From Carettochelys insculpta (lineage: Eukaryota > Chordata > Testudines > Carettochelyidae): a DNA stretch of 64,000 bases. A model generated the notes under the pieces. It searched no databases and was not told the DNA's origin. It saw only the letters and a list, made by a program, of their open reading frames with translations. The translations under genes and the position numbers were made by a program. This document shows, piece by piece, positions 55,640 to 64,000 of the stretch. Numbering within the stretch: the stretch's first letter is position 1; each line of letters begins with the position of its first letter. The stretch covers positions 18,276,001 to 18,340,000 of the forward strand of contig NC_134152.1 of assembly GCF_033958435.1 (NCBI RefSeq), given 5' to 3'.

Positions 55640-56410
55640 AGAGACATGAAGGGTAACAAGAAGTCAGTCTATAAATATATTAGAAGCAAGAGAAAGACCA
55701 AGGACAGGGTAGGCCCACTACGCAATAAGGAGGGAAACACAGTATTAGGAAATCTGGAAATGGTAGAGGTGGTTAATGACTTCTTTGTTTCCATCTTCAC
55801 CAAGAAGGCCAATGCAGAAATGCCTAACACAATGTATGCTAAGGGGAAGGGGGTAGAGGACAGAGGGATAGAATGAAATAAAAATAACAAGTTAAAAATT
55901 ACTTAGAAAAATTAGATGTCTGCAAGTCACCAGGGCCTGATTAAATGCAACCTAGAATATCTCAGGAGCTGATAGAGGAGTTTTCTGAGCCTTTAGCTAT
56001 CATATTTTAAAAGTCCTGGAAGTCAGGAAAGATTCCAGAAGACCGGGAAAGGGCAAATATAGTGCCCATCTATAAAAAAGGAAAAAAATAAAACAACCCA
56101 GGAAACTACAGACCAGCCAGTTTAACTTCTGTGCTGGGAAAGATAAAGGAGCAAATAATAAAGGCATTCATCTGCAAACATCTGGAAGAAAATAAGGTGA
56201 TAGGTAACAGCCAGCATGGATTTGTAAACAAATCATGCCAGACCAAACTGAAAGCTTTTTTTAACAGGATAACAAGTCTTGTGGATAAGGGAGAAGTGGT
56301 GGATGTGGTATACCTAGACCTAGACTTTAGTAAGGCATTTGACATGGTCTCGCATGACCTTCTCATCAATAAACTAAGCAAACAACAGCAAATACAACTT
56401 AGATGGGGCC
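55640..56410 (+). pseudogene. CR1 ORF2 reverse transcriptase fragment
   Basis: Frames read 'DMKGNKKSVYKYIRSKRKTK' and 'VVNDFFVSIFTKKANA', the stretch just before the CR1 RT domain, then 'LGKIKEQIIKAFICKHLEEN', 'SQHGFVNKSCQTKLKAFF' and 'VVYLDLDFSKAFDMVSHDLL' (56310-56370), the RT fingers/palm with the catalytic Asp. The later YxDD region ('FADDTKL' type) lies at about 56590-56615. Frame changes near 55875, 56130 and 56410 break the gene. Confidence 0.8.
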
Positions 56411-56659
56411 ACTATAAGGTGGGTGCGTAACTGGCTGGATAACCATTCTCAGAGAATAGTTATTAATGGTTTGCTGTCAAGCTGGAAGAGCATAACAAGT
56501 GGGATTCCACATGGATATATTTTGGGACTAGTTACCATTCAATATTTTCATCAATGATTTAGATATTGGCATAGAGCATACACTTATTAAATTTGCAGAT
56601 GATACCAAGCTGAGAGGGGTTGCAACTGCTTTGAACAGTAGGGTCATAATTCAAAAAAA

Positions 56660-57137
56660 TCACAGATTCACAGAATCATAGGGCTGGAAGGGACCTCAGG
56701 AGGTCATCTAGTCCAGCCCCCTGCTTCAAGCAGGATCAACCCCTACAAAGTCATCCCAGCCAGGACCTTGTCAAGCCAGGACTTAAAAACCTCTAGGGAT
56801 GGAGAATCCACCACCTCTCCAGGCAAAGCATTCCAACGCTTCACCACGCTCCTGGTGAAGTTGTTTTTCCTAATATCTAACCTACATCTCTCCCTCTTCA
56901 ACTTCAGACCATTACTCCTTGTTCTGCCATCTGACACCACTGAGAACAGTTTCTCACCGTCCTCTTTAGAGCCCCCCTTCAGTAGGTTGAAGGCTGCTAT
57001 TAAATCACCCCTAAGTCTTCTCTTCTGTAAACTAAACAAGCCCAAATCCCTCAGCCTATCCTCACAGGTCTTGTGCTCCAGCCCCTTAATCATTTTTGTT
57101 GCCCTTTGCTGAACCTGCTCCAGCAAATCCACATCCC
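56660..57137 (-). mobile_element. Younger CR1 3' fragment, inserted inverted
   Basis: The minus strand has an open frame of 129 codons: 'MDLLEQVQQRATKMIKGLEH', then 'LGLFSLQKRRLRGDLIAAFN' and 'NGLKLKRERCRLDIRKNNFT', ending 'DKVLAGMTL'. This is the C-terminal end of CR1 ORF2. After the stop come 'gaggtcccttccagccc' and 'atgattctgtgaatctgtg', the CR1 3' terminus. The frame is intact over this length, so this copy is younger than its host CR1. No target duplication is seen, as is usual for CR1. Confidence 0.85.
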
Positions 57138-57479
57138 TGATTTGGACAAGATGTAGAAGACAATGATCGACAAGACAATGATTTGGACAAACTGTATAAA
57201 TGGTCTAAGATAAACAGGATGAAGTTTAATAAGGACAAATGCAAAGTACTCCACTTAGGAAGGAACAAGCAGCCTCATACACATAGAATGGGAAGCGACT
57301 GTCTAAGGAGTACTATGGAAAGGGACTTAGAGGGTCATAGTGGACCACAAACTACATAAGAGTCAACAGTGTGATGCTGTTGCAAAAAAAGCAAATATGG
57401 TTCTGGGATGCACTAACAACATGAGTGTTGTGAGCAAGACATGAGACGTCACTCTTCAGCTCTACTCAGCACTCTTTAG

Positions 57480-57895
57480 ACCTCAACTGGAGTACTGTGT
57501 CCAGTTCTGGGCACCACATTTGAAGAAAGATGTGGAGAAACTAGAGAAGGTCCCAAAAGGAGCAACAACAATGATTAAAGGTCTAGGGAACATGAGCAAT
57601 GAGGGAAGACTGAAAGAACTAAGCTTGTTTAGTTTAGAAAAGAAAAAAGACTTAAGGGGACATGATTGCAGTTTTCAAGAATCTCAAAGAGGGCTACAAG
57701 GAGGAAGGAGAAAAATTGTTCTTGTTGGCCTCTAAAGATAGGACAGGGAGCAATGGGCTTAAACTGCAGCAAGGGAGGTTTATATTAGACATCAGAAAAA
57801 ACTTCCTAACTGTCAGGGTGGTAAAACACTGGAATAAGTTACCTAGAGAGGTTGCGGAATCTTCATCGCTAGAGATTTTTAAGAGCAAGTGAGAT
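57480..57895 (+). pseudogene. CR1 ORF2 C-terminal region of the host CR1
   Basis: Frames contain '[20 protein letters not shown]', '[20 protein letters not shown]', 'GSNGLKLQQGRFILDIRKNF' and 'REVAESSSLEIFKSK'. This is homologous to the inverted fragment at 56660-57137, but frame-broken at about 57660 and more diverged. Confidence 0.8.
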
Positions 57896-58144
57896 AGACG
57901 CCTATCGGGAATGGTCTAGATGGTGCTTAGTCCTGCTGAGAAGGCAGGGAACTGGACTCGATGACCTCTCAAGGTCCCTTCCAGTTCTAGTGTTCTATGA
58001 TTCTATGACACTAACATTAAATATTAACTAAAAAGCATAAAGCTCACAGCACATAAAAACCTCTAGTAAATCCTCCAGAGATATCAAGAAACAGACTACA
58101 CATTCTTAGTATTTCCAACATAAAAGGAAAGCATTTTTAAAATG

Positions 58145-58360
58145 TCAGAGGGGTAGTTGAGTTTGTCTGTATCTTCAAAAACAACAAGGAACCCTGTGGC
58201 ACCTTATAGACTAACAGATATTTTGGAGCATAAGCTTTTGTGGGCAAACACCCGCTTTATCAGATTCAACAGTTGCATCTGATGAAGCAGGTCTTTTCCC
58301 ACAAAAGCTTATGCTCCAAAGTATCTGTTAGTGTTTAAGATGTCACAGGACTTCTTGTTA
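58145..58360. repeat. PLE terminal repeats, head to head
   Basis: The left half (58145-58262) is in minus orientation ('cctgtggcaccttatagac', 'tttggagcataagctttt', 'gtgggcaaacacccgc'). The right half (58275-58355) is in plus orientation ('catctgatgaagcaggtc', 'cccacaaaagcttatgctcc'). In the right half CTGATGA is kept, but GAAA reads AAAA, consistent with CpG decay of CGAAA to CAAAA. A short spacer 'attcaacagttg' separates the halves. Confidence 0.65.
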
Positions 58361-58467
58361 ATTTTTAAAGTAATACTTCACAGACCTTTTTCACACATTC
58401 TAAGAAACAAATTACTTTAAATGGCTTATATTGTGTAATAGCAAGAATATGAAAAGCTATTCTCTGT

Positions 58468-58677
58468 GGCTGTATCTATACTTTCATTCCTCTTTTGAAA
58501 GAGGTATGCAAATGAGGGAAATCAAAATGCAAATGAGGTGCAGATTTACATATCTGGCACCTCATTTGCATATTCCTTTCTTTCCAAATGAGAATATGCA
58601 AATGATGTACCAGATGTGTAAATATATGACTTATTTGCATTTTCTTTCAAAAGAGGAATGCAAGTGTAGACACAGCT
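58468..58677. mobile_element. Palindromic MITE, relative of 8021..8449
   Basis: The ends are 'GGCTGTATCTATACTTTC' and, inverted, 'AGCTGTGTCTACACTTGC'. The interior has paired 'cattcctcttttgaaag'/'tttcaaaagaggaatg' and repeated 'tatgcaaatga' words, as in the element at 8021. It is shorter (about 210 bp). No clean 3-bp duplication was seen. Confidence 0.65.
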
Positions 58678-59262
58678 TAACTGGAGGTGTAAAATCCTAT
58701 TTAATTAGTTAAAAGGCTACATATTAAGTTTAATCAGCCAATCAATTAAACAGGGGGTTGAGGGGGATACCACCCTTGCCCAAGGTATGTCCAAGTGTGG
58801 CTGTCCAAGCTGGGGTGGAGCGCCCCCTGCCTGCAGCACTCATGAAATGGGCCTGCCATAGATCAGGGCTGCTCCAGCCAATCTAGAACAGCCCTGCTTG
58901 CGGTGTGCCCTGGGCCACTTTGGATAAGGGCTGCTCTGGCCTGGCTGAAGCACCCCTTCACCCGCAGCATGCTTCACAAGGCTGAAGCAGCCGCCCACCC
59001 AGGGCAGGGAGGGAACTGCTCCAGTCCCCACTGAGTAACTGTAATTAGTAGGCCTCATCTTTAGAGTGAGATTTACCAGTTAAACAATAGCATCCCTATC
59101 GCTAATACTGATCAGTATAAAACATCTTGCTGAGGACATCACATAATACTTTATGTTAAATTTCTCTCATAGTTAATAAAACCTTTGGTAAAAATACTAG
59201 TCCTTGTAGGAAAAGTCAACAATTAATTTTTCATGATGAAATTATACTTGGTCTAAATAGTA
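58678..59262. other. Intronic sequence, nothing assigned
   Basis: A GC-richer patch (58741-59040) with 'gctgctc'-type words may be an old repeat, but no ends were found. Nothing coding. Confidence 0.4.
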
Positions 59263-59445
59263 ACAGAGAGATAGCCGTGCTAGTCTATATATTATGAAAA
59301 CAAAAAAGCAGTCCAGTAGCACTTTAAAGACTAACAAAATAATTTATTAGGTGATGAGCTTTCATGGGACAGACTGAAGAAGTGGAAGTGGGTCTGTCCC
59401 AAGAAAACTCATCACCTAATAAATTATTTTGTTAGTCTAAATGGT
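59263..59445. repeat. PLE terminal repeats, head to head (family of 10185)
   Basis: The left half runs 'agtaacagagagatagccg', 'aaaaaagcagtccagtagc', 'aacaaaataatttattagg', then 'catgggacagac'. The right half inverts it ('gtgggtctgtcccaagaaa', 'cacctaataaattatttt'). The right half keeps CTGAAGA but has a small duplication ('agtggaagtggg') in stem II. It matches the terminal repeat of the PLE at 10185..11473. Confidence 0.65.
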
Positions 59446-60645
59446 TGGATAACTGGCAAGTATTGATATTAGCTGTTTTAAACACTTCCAATAATCTCAC
59501 ATTCAAGAATCATAGTTGAGAAATATGACTTTTCCAAATCACTACCTCTACAATCTTGCTCAGAATGTGGGGATATAAATTGCAAGCTGTGCTGTCCCAT
59601 CATGTTAGATATGTGCAATATGTCTTTTTAGCTATATCCAAGACTGGTTGGTAATTTTAAAAATTCTTCCACTGTCTAGTCAAAGGATCAGATAACTGCA
59701 ACTTGCAATCACCACCTGGGAGGAATGAGTTCTATGTGAAATAATTTGCCAATGTACTACTAAAGATCCTGAGGTCAAGGAGCTATTCTCAGTAATCCTT
59801 CTGATGTGTCAGTCTTGGCAATGACTTTTCATTCTCTTTTCTTAGCGTGAATTTACACAGGAGTTCCCTCTATCTAAAAAAAAAATCTAACCAATTAATA
59901 ACATCTAATGTCAGATGATTGACCTCATAGGATGTGTTCACAAAGGAGTCCACATGGAAATCTCTCATTAAGGGTTTGTGCACCAATTTTCTAACATCCA
60001 GACTTGTTGCTACCAGCCATGGCTGAGTTCAGTGTGCAGTACTGGTACAATACTGCCAAGCCTTTGCTATTGGACAACAAAAAAGGAAAGGAAAAGGAAA
60101 AAAATGAACTGAAAGCTTCTGAAAAAGTAATATGCCTGTTGAAAAGACAGTAGAAGGTGGTTTTAGCAACTCAGTAATTATTCATGAACGAAAACAGGTA
60201 AAGTACTTTTGTGATGATACATGAGAAATTTTTAGAAACATTAAATGATGCACTCTGCCTCACGTTTCCATGTCCTTTATGTCTAAAGCCCAACTTTAGA
60301 AACTAGAGAAAATTATTTTGGAACACTGAAGTGCCAGAATGATTACTCAAAAGAGTCTAGCATCACAATCAGAAAGATATTGTATGTTACTATTTGCTTC
60401 AAGAGAACAGAGCTCCTTTTGAAATTCCTTTAAAAAAAGAAAAGCTTTGGAATGAGTTTTCATTTCAGAGAGCCCAAAAGAGGAACATGGTGAGTCCTGT
60501 ACTGACATGATATTTCTCCACCACAAGAAAAGGCAGAAGACACATTTGGGGGACAGGAGAGATATGCACCTTAATTCCGTCAGTAAGAATTATGGATACA
60601 AGCATATTGCTGTCGATGATACAAAATATACTGTGTAGTTACAAC
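59446..60645. other. Intronic sequence, nothing assigned
   Basis: AT-rich, with no exon, RNA gene or delimited repeat recognised on either strand. Confidence 0.5.
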
Positions 60646-60838
60646 TGTGTCAGTCCCAAGCAACTGGAGAGACAGATTAGGCCAAGTAACACCTCTTACT
60701 GGGCTAACTTCTGTTGGTGAGAGGAGCTTTTAAGCCACTCCTCAAGAAGAGTTCTCTGTGGCTCAAAACCTTGGTCCCCCTCCCCAACAGAAGTTGGTGC
60801 AATAAAAGATATTACTTCACCTGCCTCGAATCTGTGAA
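60646..60838. repeat. PLE terminal repeats, head to head (third family)
   Basis: The left half carries 'cttctgttggtgagagg' in inverse orientation. The right half reads 'ctcaagaagagttctctg', 'ccaacagaagttggtgc', 'aataaaagatattacttc'. The hammerhead strands are decayed (CTCAAGA for CUGANGA, AAAA for GAAA). The arrangement parallels 58145 and 59263, but the sequence is a different family. Confidence 0.5.
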
Positions 60839-61039
60839 ATAAAATAAGTACAATAAAAAAGAAAAAATTCATTAATAATAAACTAACATCAGAGAGCGAT
60901 ATCAGGAATTACCTGCACCCGAATCTGAAAAACAGCTGCACAGAAAAAATTTAAACAGTACAGTAACCAGAGAAGGCCTGACACAGATTTATTTTGATAA
61001 CTGTGGAAGCACCACTCCCTAGCACACATTTCTATTATG

Positions 61040-61590
61040 TGTATTGAGTATTCTGCTATATGGTTCTGAGGCATGGACCACCTACTCAAACCAGGAGAAA
61101 AAAATGAACAGCTTCCATCTTCGCTGCATCCACATAATTATGAATATCAACTGGCAAGGTAAAGTTTCAAATGCAGATGGCCTGTCAAGATCTGGCATAC
61201 CCAGCTTCATAGCAATCCTCAACAGCAGAAGACTATGATGGCTTGGCCATGTGAGAAGCATGGGTGGCCAACGTCTTCACAAAGAAATCCTCTTTGGTGA
61301 ACTGTCATGTGGGTTGAGAACAAAAGGAAGACCGAAGCTAAGATTCAAGGATACATGCAAAAATGCCACGAAAAAATTCAACATCAATCCAAAATCCTGG
61401 GAATCTACATCATCAGATCGAAGTACCGGGCAACGATTGTTACAACCGAACACATCATTCTTCGATATGTGCATGCCACATGAAAGAACTTCGCCTTAGA
61501 AAGAACAACTCCAAGACTCAAGAATTTGGAAGTAGACTGTCATGGTTCTCTTTAGGAGGCCAAAGAAGAAAAAAGTTTGCAAATGTAATC
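61040..61590 (+). pseudogene. Non-LTR LINE ORF2 C-terminal relic (RTE-like)
   Basis: Frames read 'ILLYGSEAWTTYSNQEKKMN', 'SFHLRCIHIIMNINWQGKV', 'GIPSFIAILNSRRLWWLGHV', then in another frame 'KEILFGELSCGLRTKGRPKL'. The YGSE.W.....(N)....RC....I..I.W....N and RRL.WLGH motifs are found after the RT domain in several LINE clades; I think of RTE-type, but the clade is not certain. A frameshift lies near 61240. It is followed directly by an (AC)n tract, perhaps the tail. Confidence 0.6.
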
Positions 61591-61591
61591 T

Positions 61592-61593
<2 letters not shown>

Positions 61594-61625
<32 letters not shown>
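61594..61625 (+). repeat. (AC)16 microsatellite
   Basis: A perfect dinucleotide tract immediately after the LINE relic. It may derive from the LINE tail. Confidence 0.95.
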
Positions 61626-61627
<2 letters not shown>

Positions 61628-64000
61628 TGAAATCTTTGCCCTATTGAAGTTAAAGGAAGTTTTGTCACTAAGTTCAGCGAAGCCAGGATTTCCCCCATGG
61701 CGTTTATTCTAAAACTTCATAGATTAGATAGATAGAGTAGATAGGGTTTGGGGACTTTTTATACAGGGCTTGCCATGATGCAGTTGCTGTTAAAATTCAC
61801 ATTGTTTTACAAACACAAGGTAGCAAGCACAGTTCTTATGCCAAGCTACATATCAAGGGAACAGAGATAAGGCTGGTACTGTAAGGAAAAGAAAGTGGAA
61901 TAGAGACTGCATATAGCAGCAACAAAACTGAGTTCAACTCATGTTTAATTTTATAAATGTTATCTTTAAAAAATAACTGTAGAAAGCTACTTGTCATTGG
62001 AGGCCTTATGTACCTTATTACTGCACTATTCTATTTCATTCTGTATGCCTGCTATGTGTTTAGAAATGTGTTGCTATGCAACAAGCTAGCATTTTCACTG
62101 CTTAGAAACTATTCTTCAAATTAGAAGAGCAAAACAAGAGGAAAAACAAGGCAGTAAAGATCTTTTCTGTACTACTGAACTCCCTCCAGTACAGATGCCA
62201 ATAAAACTTAAAGACCTATAATAACAAATCCTAAAAGAGAAAACAAGCAAGTTGAACACTGACAAAAAATAGACATAGATGGCTGTCAATGTTTATACAA
62301 ATATTCATAACTAATCAGCTTTTTCTTAAGAAAAATGTTAACAAGAAATACTTATTAAACAGACCCACTGGTTTATAAATTGTTTACAATGATCTATGTC
62401 TTCTCAAACAATAAATTAGAAATGGCAAATTCATTTTGATGTTAAATGCTAGCTTTCATCTTAGCCAGAAAAAGGTTAAATAACCACTGAAATACAGATC
62501 ATAGTCAATTTTAGTTTTAGAGTAGATTAATTGCACATAATTCCACAGACTAAAAATGAGTTTCAAAGACCAATTTCTCCCCCTAGTGGTGACCAACTGT
62601 TCTATGCGGCTATAAATATTACAGCTCCTAATCCACAACTGACAAAATAATGCAGGAACAGTTTCTTGCTTGTCTTACTATATTGCAGTCAAAGTAATAA
62701 AATAATTAAATCTAAGTTTACTTGGCAACAACATGAACAAATATTCTCTGCCAAGAAATCAACTGTACAAACCCAAGATACACAACCAATACTCAGGGAG
62801 ACAATGCAGGTTAGGTAATATCTTCAATTGCACCAATTTCAGAGACAGAGAGGGAGAGAGAGAGAGAGCAAGAGAGACAAGTTTTCAAGACACGTAGAAC
62901 TCTACAGGTAAGGGAAAGGTACTCTCAGCATGACAGCAAAATACAAGATGGAACAGGTTATTTAGCATAAGTAATTAGCACATACTGTAAGGGATCATAC
63001 AAGGTAAAGTGGGCCATTAACATCTCTGCCTCATAGGACAAGACGACGAGTTTTGTGGGTTACAGGCTGCTGTAATAAGCCACAAAATCATTGTTTCTGT
63101 TCAGCTAATGATGTTAATTATATAGCAGAGTAATGACTCTAAGCTCCCAAGCTTTTATTCTGAAAGTGCTACATAGACTTCCCATGAGGATGAGGCCTGA
63201 TGTGTCAGATATACAGTGATTGCTTTGGGTAGAGGTAAAGAAGGATTGCTCTGGGAACAGTGGTCACACATAAGACATAGGATGTTTCTGTCATATCATT
63301 TTCCTGCGTAGCAGGTTTCATCCCAGTTTAAATCAGTGTGTTCTGGCCAGCGGTGACTGGCGAAAAGTTCTCCAAAGGCACTGCCCTAGAGCAGGAGGCC
63401 CTGCACTCACGAGAAGCAGCGCTTCACTGACAGTGAGTGCAGGGACCGTCACAGCACTGGAGGCTGCATGTGACCCTTTGTGAACCCCACCCGTGCATCA
63501 CCCCTGGTTCTGGTCTGTCGGAAGCTTGCTTCTGATAAGCTACGAGAGGTTGGTGGGGTGGGTGTTGTCTGGGCAGGCAGCCATCCCTGCTGGAAGGTTG
63601 AGAAGTCACCTCCCTTTCCCCTCACTCCACAGCTGAACACAGGCAGTTAGCCCTTCTCCTCGTTCAGCAGAACTTGCGCAGTGAACCCCCACACCTCACC
63701 ACAGACAGGCTCTGGGCTTCCATTAATTTCTACTTATTTCCTGCGACTTTTACTAAGGGTTTCTGCACTACAGCACCTGCATCCCAGCCACCACACAACT
63801 CAGCTACATTCCTAGCTTTTGGTCCCCTGGCCCCCAAATGACGTAAGTGCGAATCAGTGCCATGTACAATTAACTTACTTGCCTGAATTAATTAATAACA
63901 TATTTGTGAAACAACTTCTAGCAAGGCAACTTATACCAAGGACTCCCTGCACTTACTCCTCACAGATGCAGACCCAGCTTCAGGAAAGGGTCTAAAATGA
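61626..64000. other. Intronic sequence, nothing assigned
   Basis: No exon or delimited element was recognised. A GA-rich tract lies at 62841-62879. The section 63320-63720 is somewhat GC-richer and may be an old repeat. Confidence 0.45.
62841..62879 (+). repeat. GA-rich microsatellite
   Basis: An imperfect (GA)n tract with interruptions ('agagacagagagggagag', then 'agagagagcaagagagac'). Confidence 0.9.

Larger units (their letters stand above)
55640..58005 (+). mobile_element. CR1 LINE, interrupted by an inverted CR1
   Basis: A plus-strand 5'-truncated CR1. RT regions lie at 55640-56410 and the C-terminal region at 57480-57895. The 3' end has the CR1-typical octamer repeats 'ttctatgattctatgac' at about 57990-58005. 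A second CR1 3' fragment in opposite orientation (about 56660-57137) splits it. Several frame breaks; inactive. Confidence 0.85.

Overview
The window looks like vertebrate, and most probably turtle, genomic DNA; a crocodilian is the main alternative. The evidence is the mixture of repeat families: CR1 LINEs, Penelope-like elements (PLEs), DIRS-type tyrosine-recombinase retrotransposons, PIF/Harbinger elements with their MITEs, hAT and pogo/Tigger-like relics, and a solo retroviral-type LTR. The only host gene found is on the minus strand. Two short coding exons (31086..31214 and 33140..33203) have good splice sites and matching phase. They encode adjacent pieces of a coiled coil that I recognise from memory as sorting nexin 29 (SNX29). 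Most of the 64 kb is therefore probably intron of this long gene, filled with transposable elements. There are no bacterial-style operons, CRISPR arrays or recognisable tRNA/rRNA genes.

Layout. 1-9.2 kb: unassigned intron with an L2-like relic, two Tigger-like relics, a palindromic Harbinger-type MITE (7311..7721), a small hAT element with clear 8-bp duplications (7818..8009) and a second palindromic MITE (8021..8449). 9.26-20.99 kb: a degraded DIRS retrotransposon (minus strand) torn open by four later insertions: a PLE (10185..11473) with a 12-bp target duplication, a MITE (11909..12344), a 4.2-kb nearly intact PIF/Harbinger transposon (15975..20197), and another MITE (20306..20708). 21-24.6 kb: an LTR-like repeat and a hAT relic. 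24.6-30.6 kb: a second, better preserved DIRS element (minus strand) with inverted terminal repeats, gag, RT/RNase H and tyrosine recombinase, all frame-broken.

31-33.2 kb: the two SNX29 exons with an old CR1 in the intron between them. 34-52.7 kb: intron with an ancient Harbinger transposase relic (about 35.1-35.6 kb), a (CT)n microsatellite, three hAT elements with 8-bp duplications, a solo LTR with a 4-bp duplication (39177..39581) and a third copy of the first MITE family (47191..47626). 53.3-58.0 kb: a rearranged PLE with reverse transcriptase, next to a CR1 interrupted by a second CR1 in the opposite orientation. 58-64 kb: PLE terminal fragments in head-to-head pairs, a MITE, a non-LTR LINE tail followed by (AC)16, and otherwise unassigned intron.

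How the parts relate. The Harbinger transposon carries two convergent genes: a Myb/SANT-like DNA-binding protein with an intact two-exon frame, and a DDE transposase with a single in-frame stop. Its ends match the ends of the palindromic MITEs, so it represents the likely mobilising family for them. The PLE ends carry hammerhead-ribozyme-like cores in at least three sequence families, in various states of decay. I found no convincing novel system. The most informative signals are the nesting order, the ribozyme relics, the near-functional Harbinger and the long hairpin MITEs.
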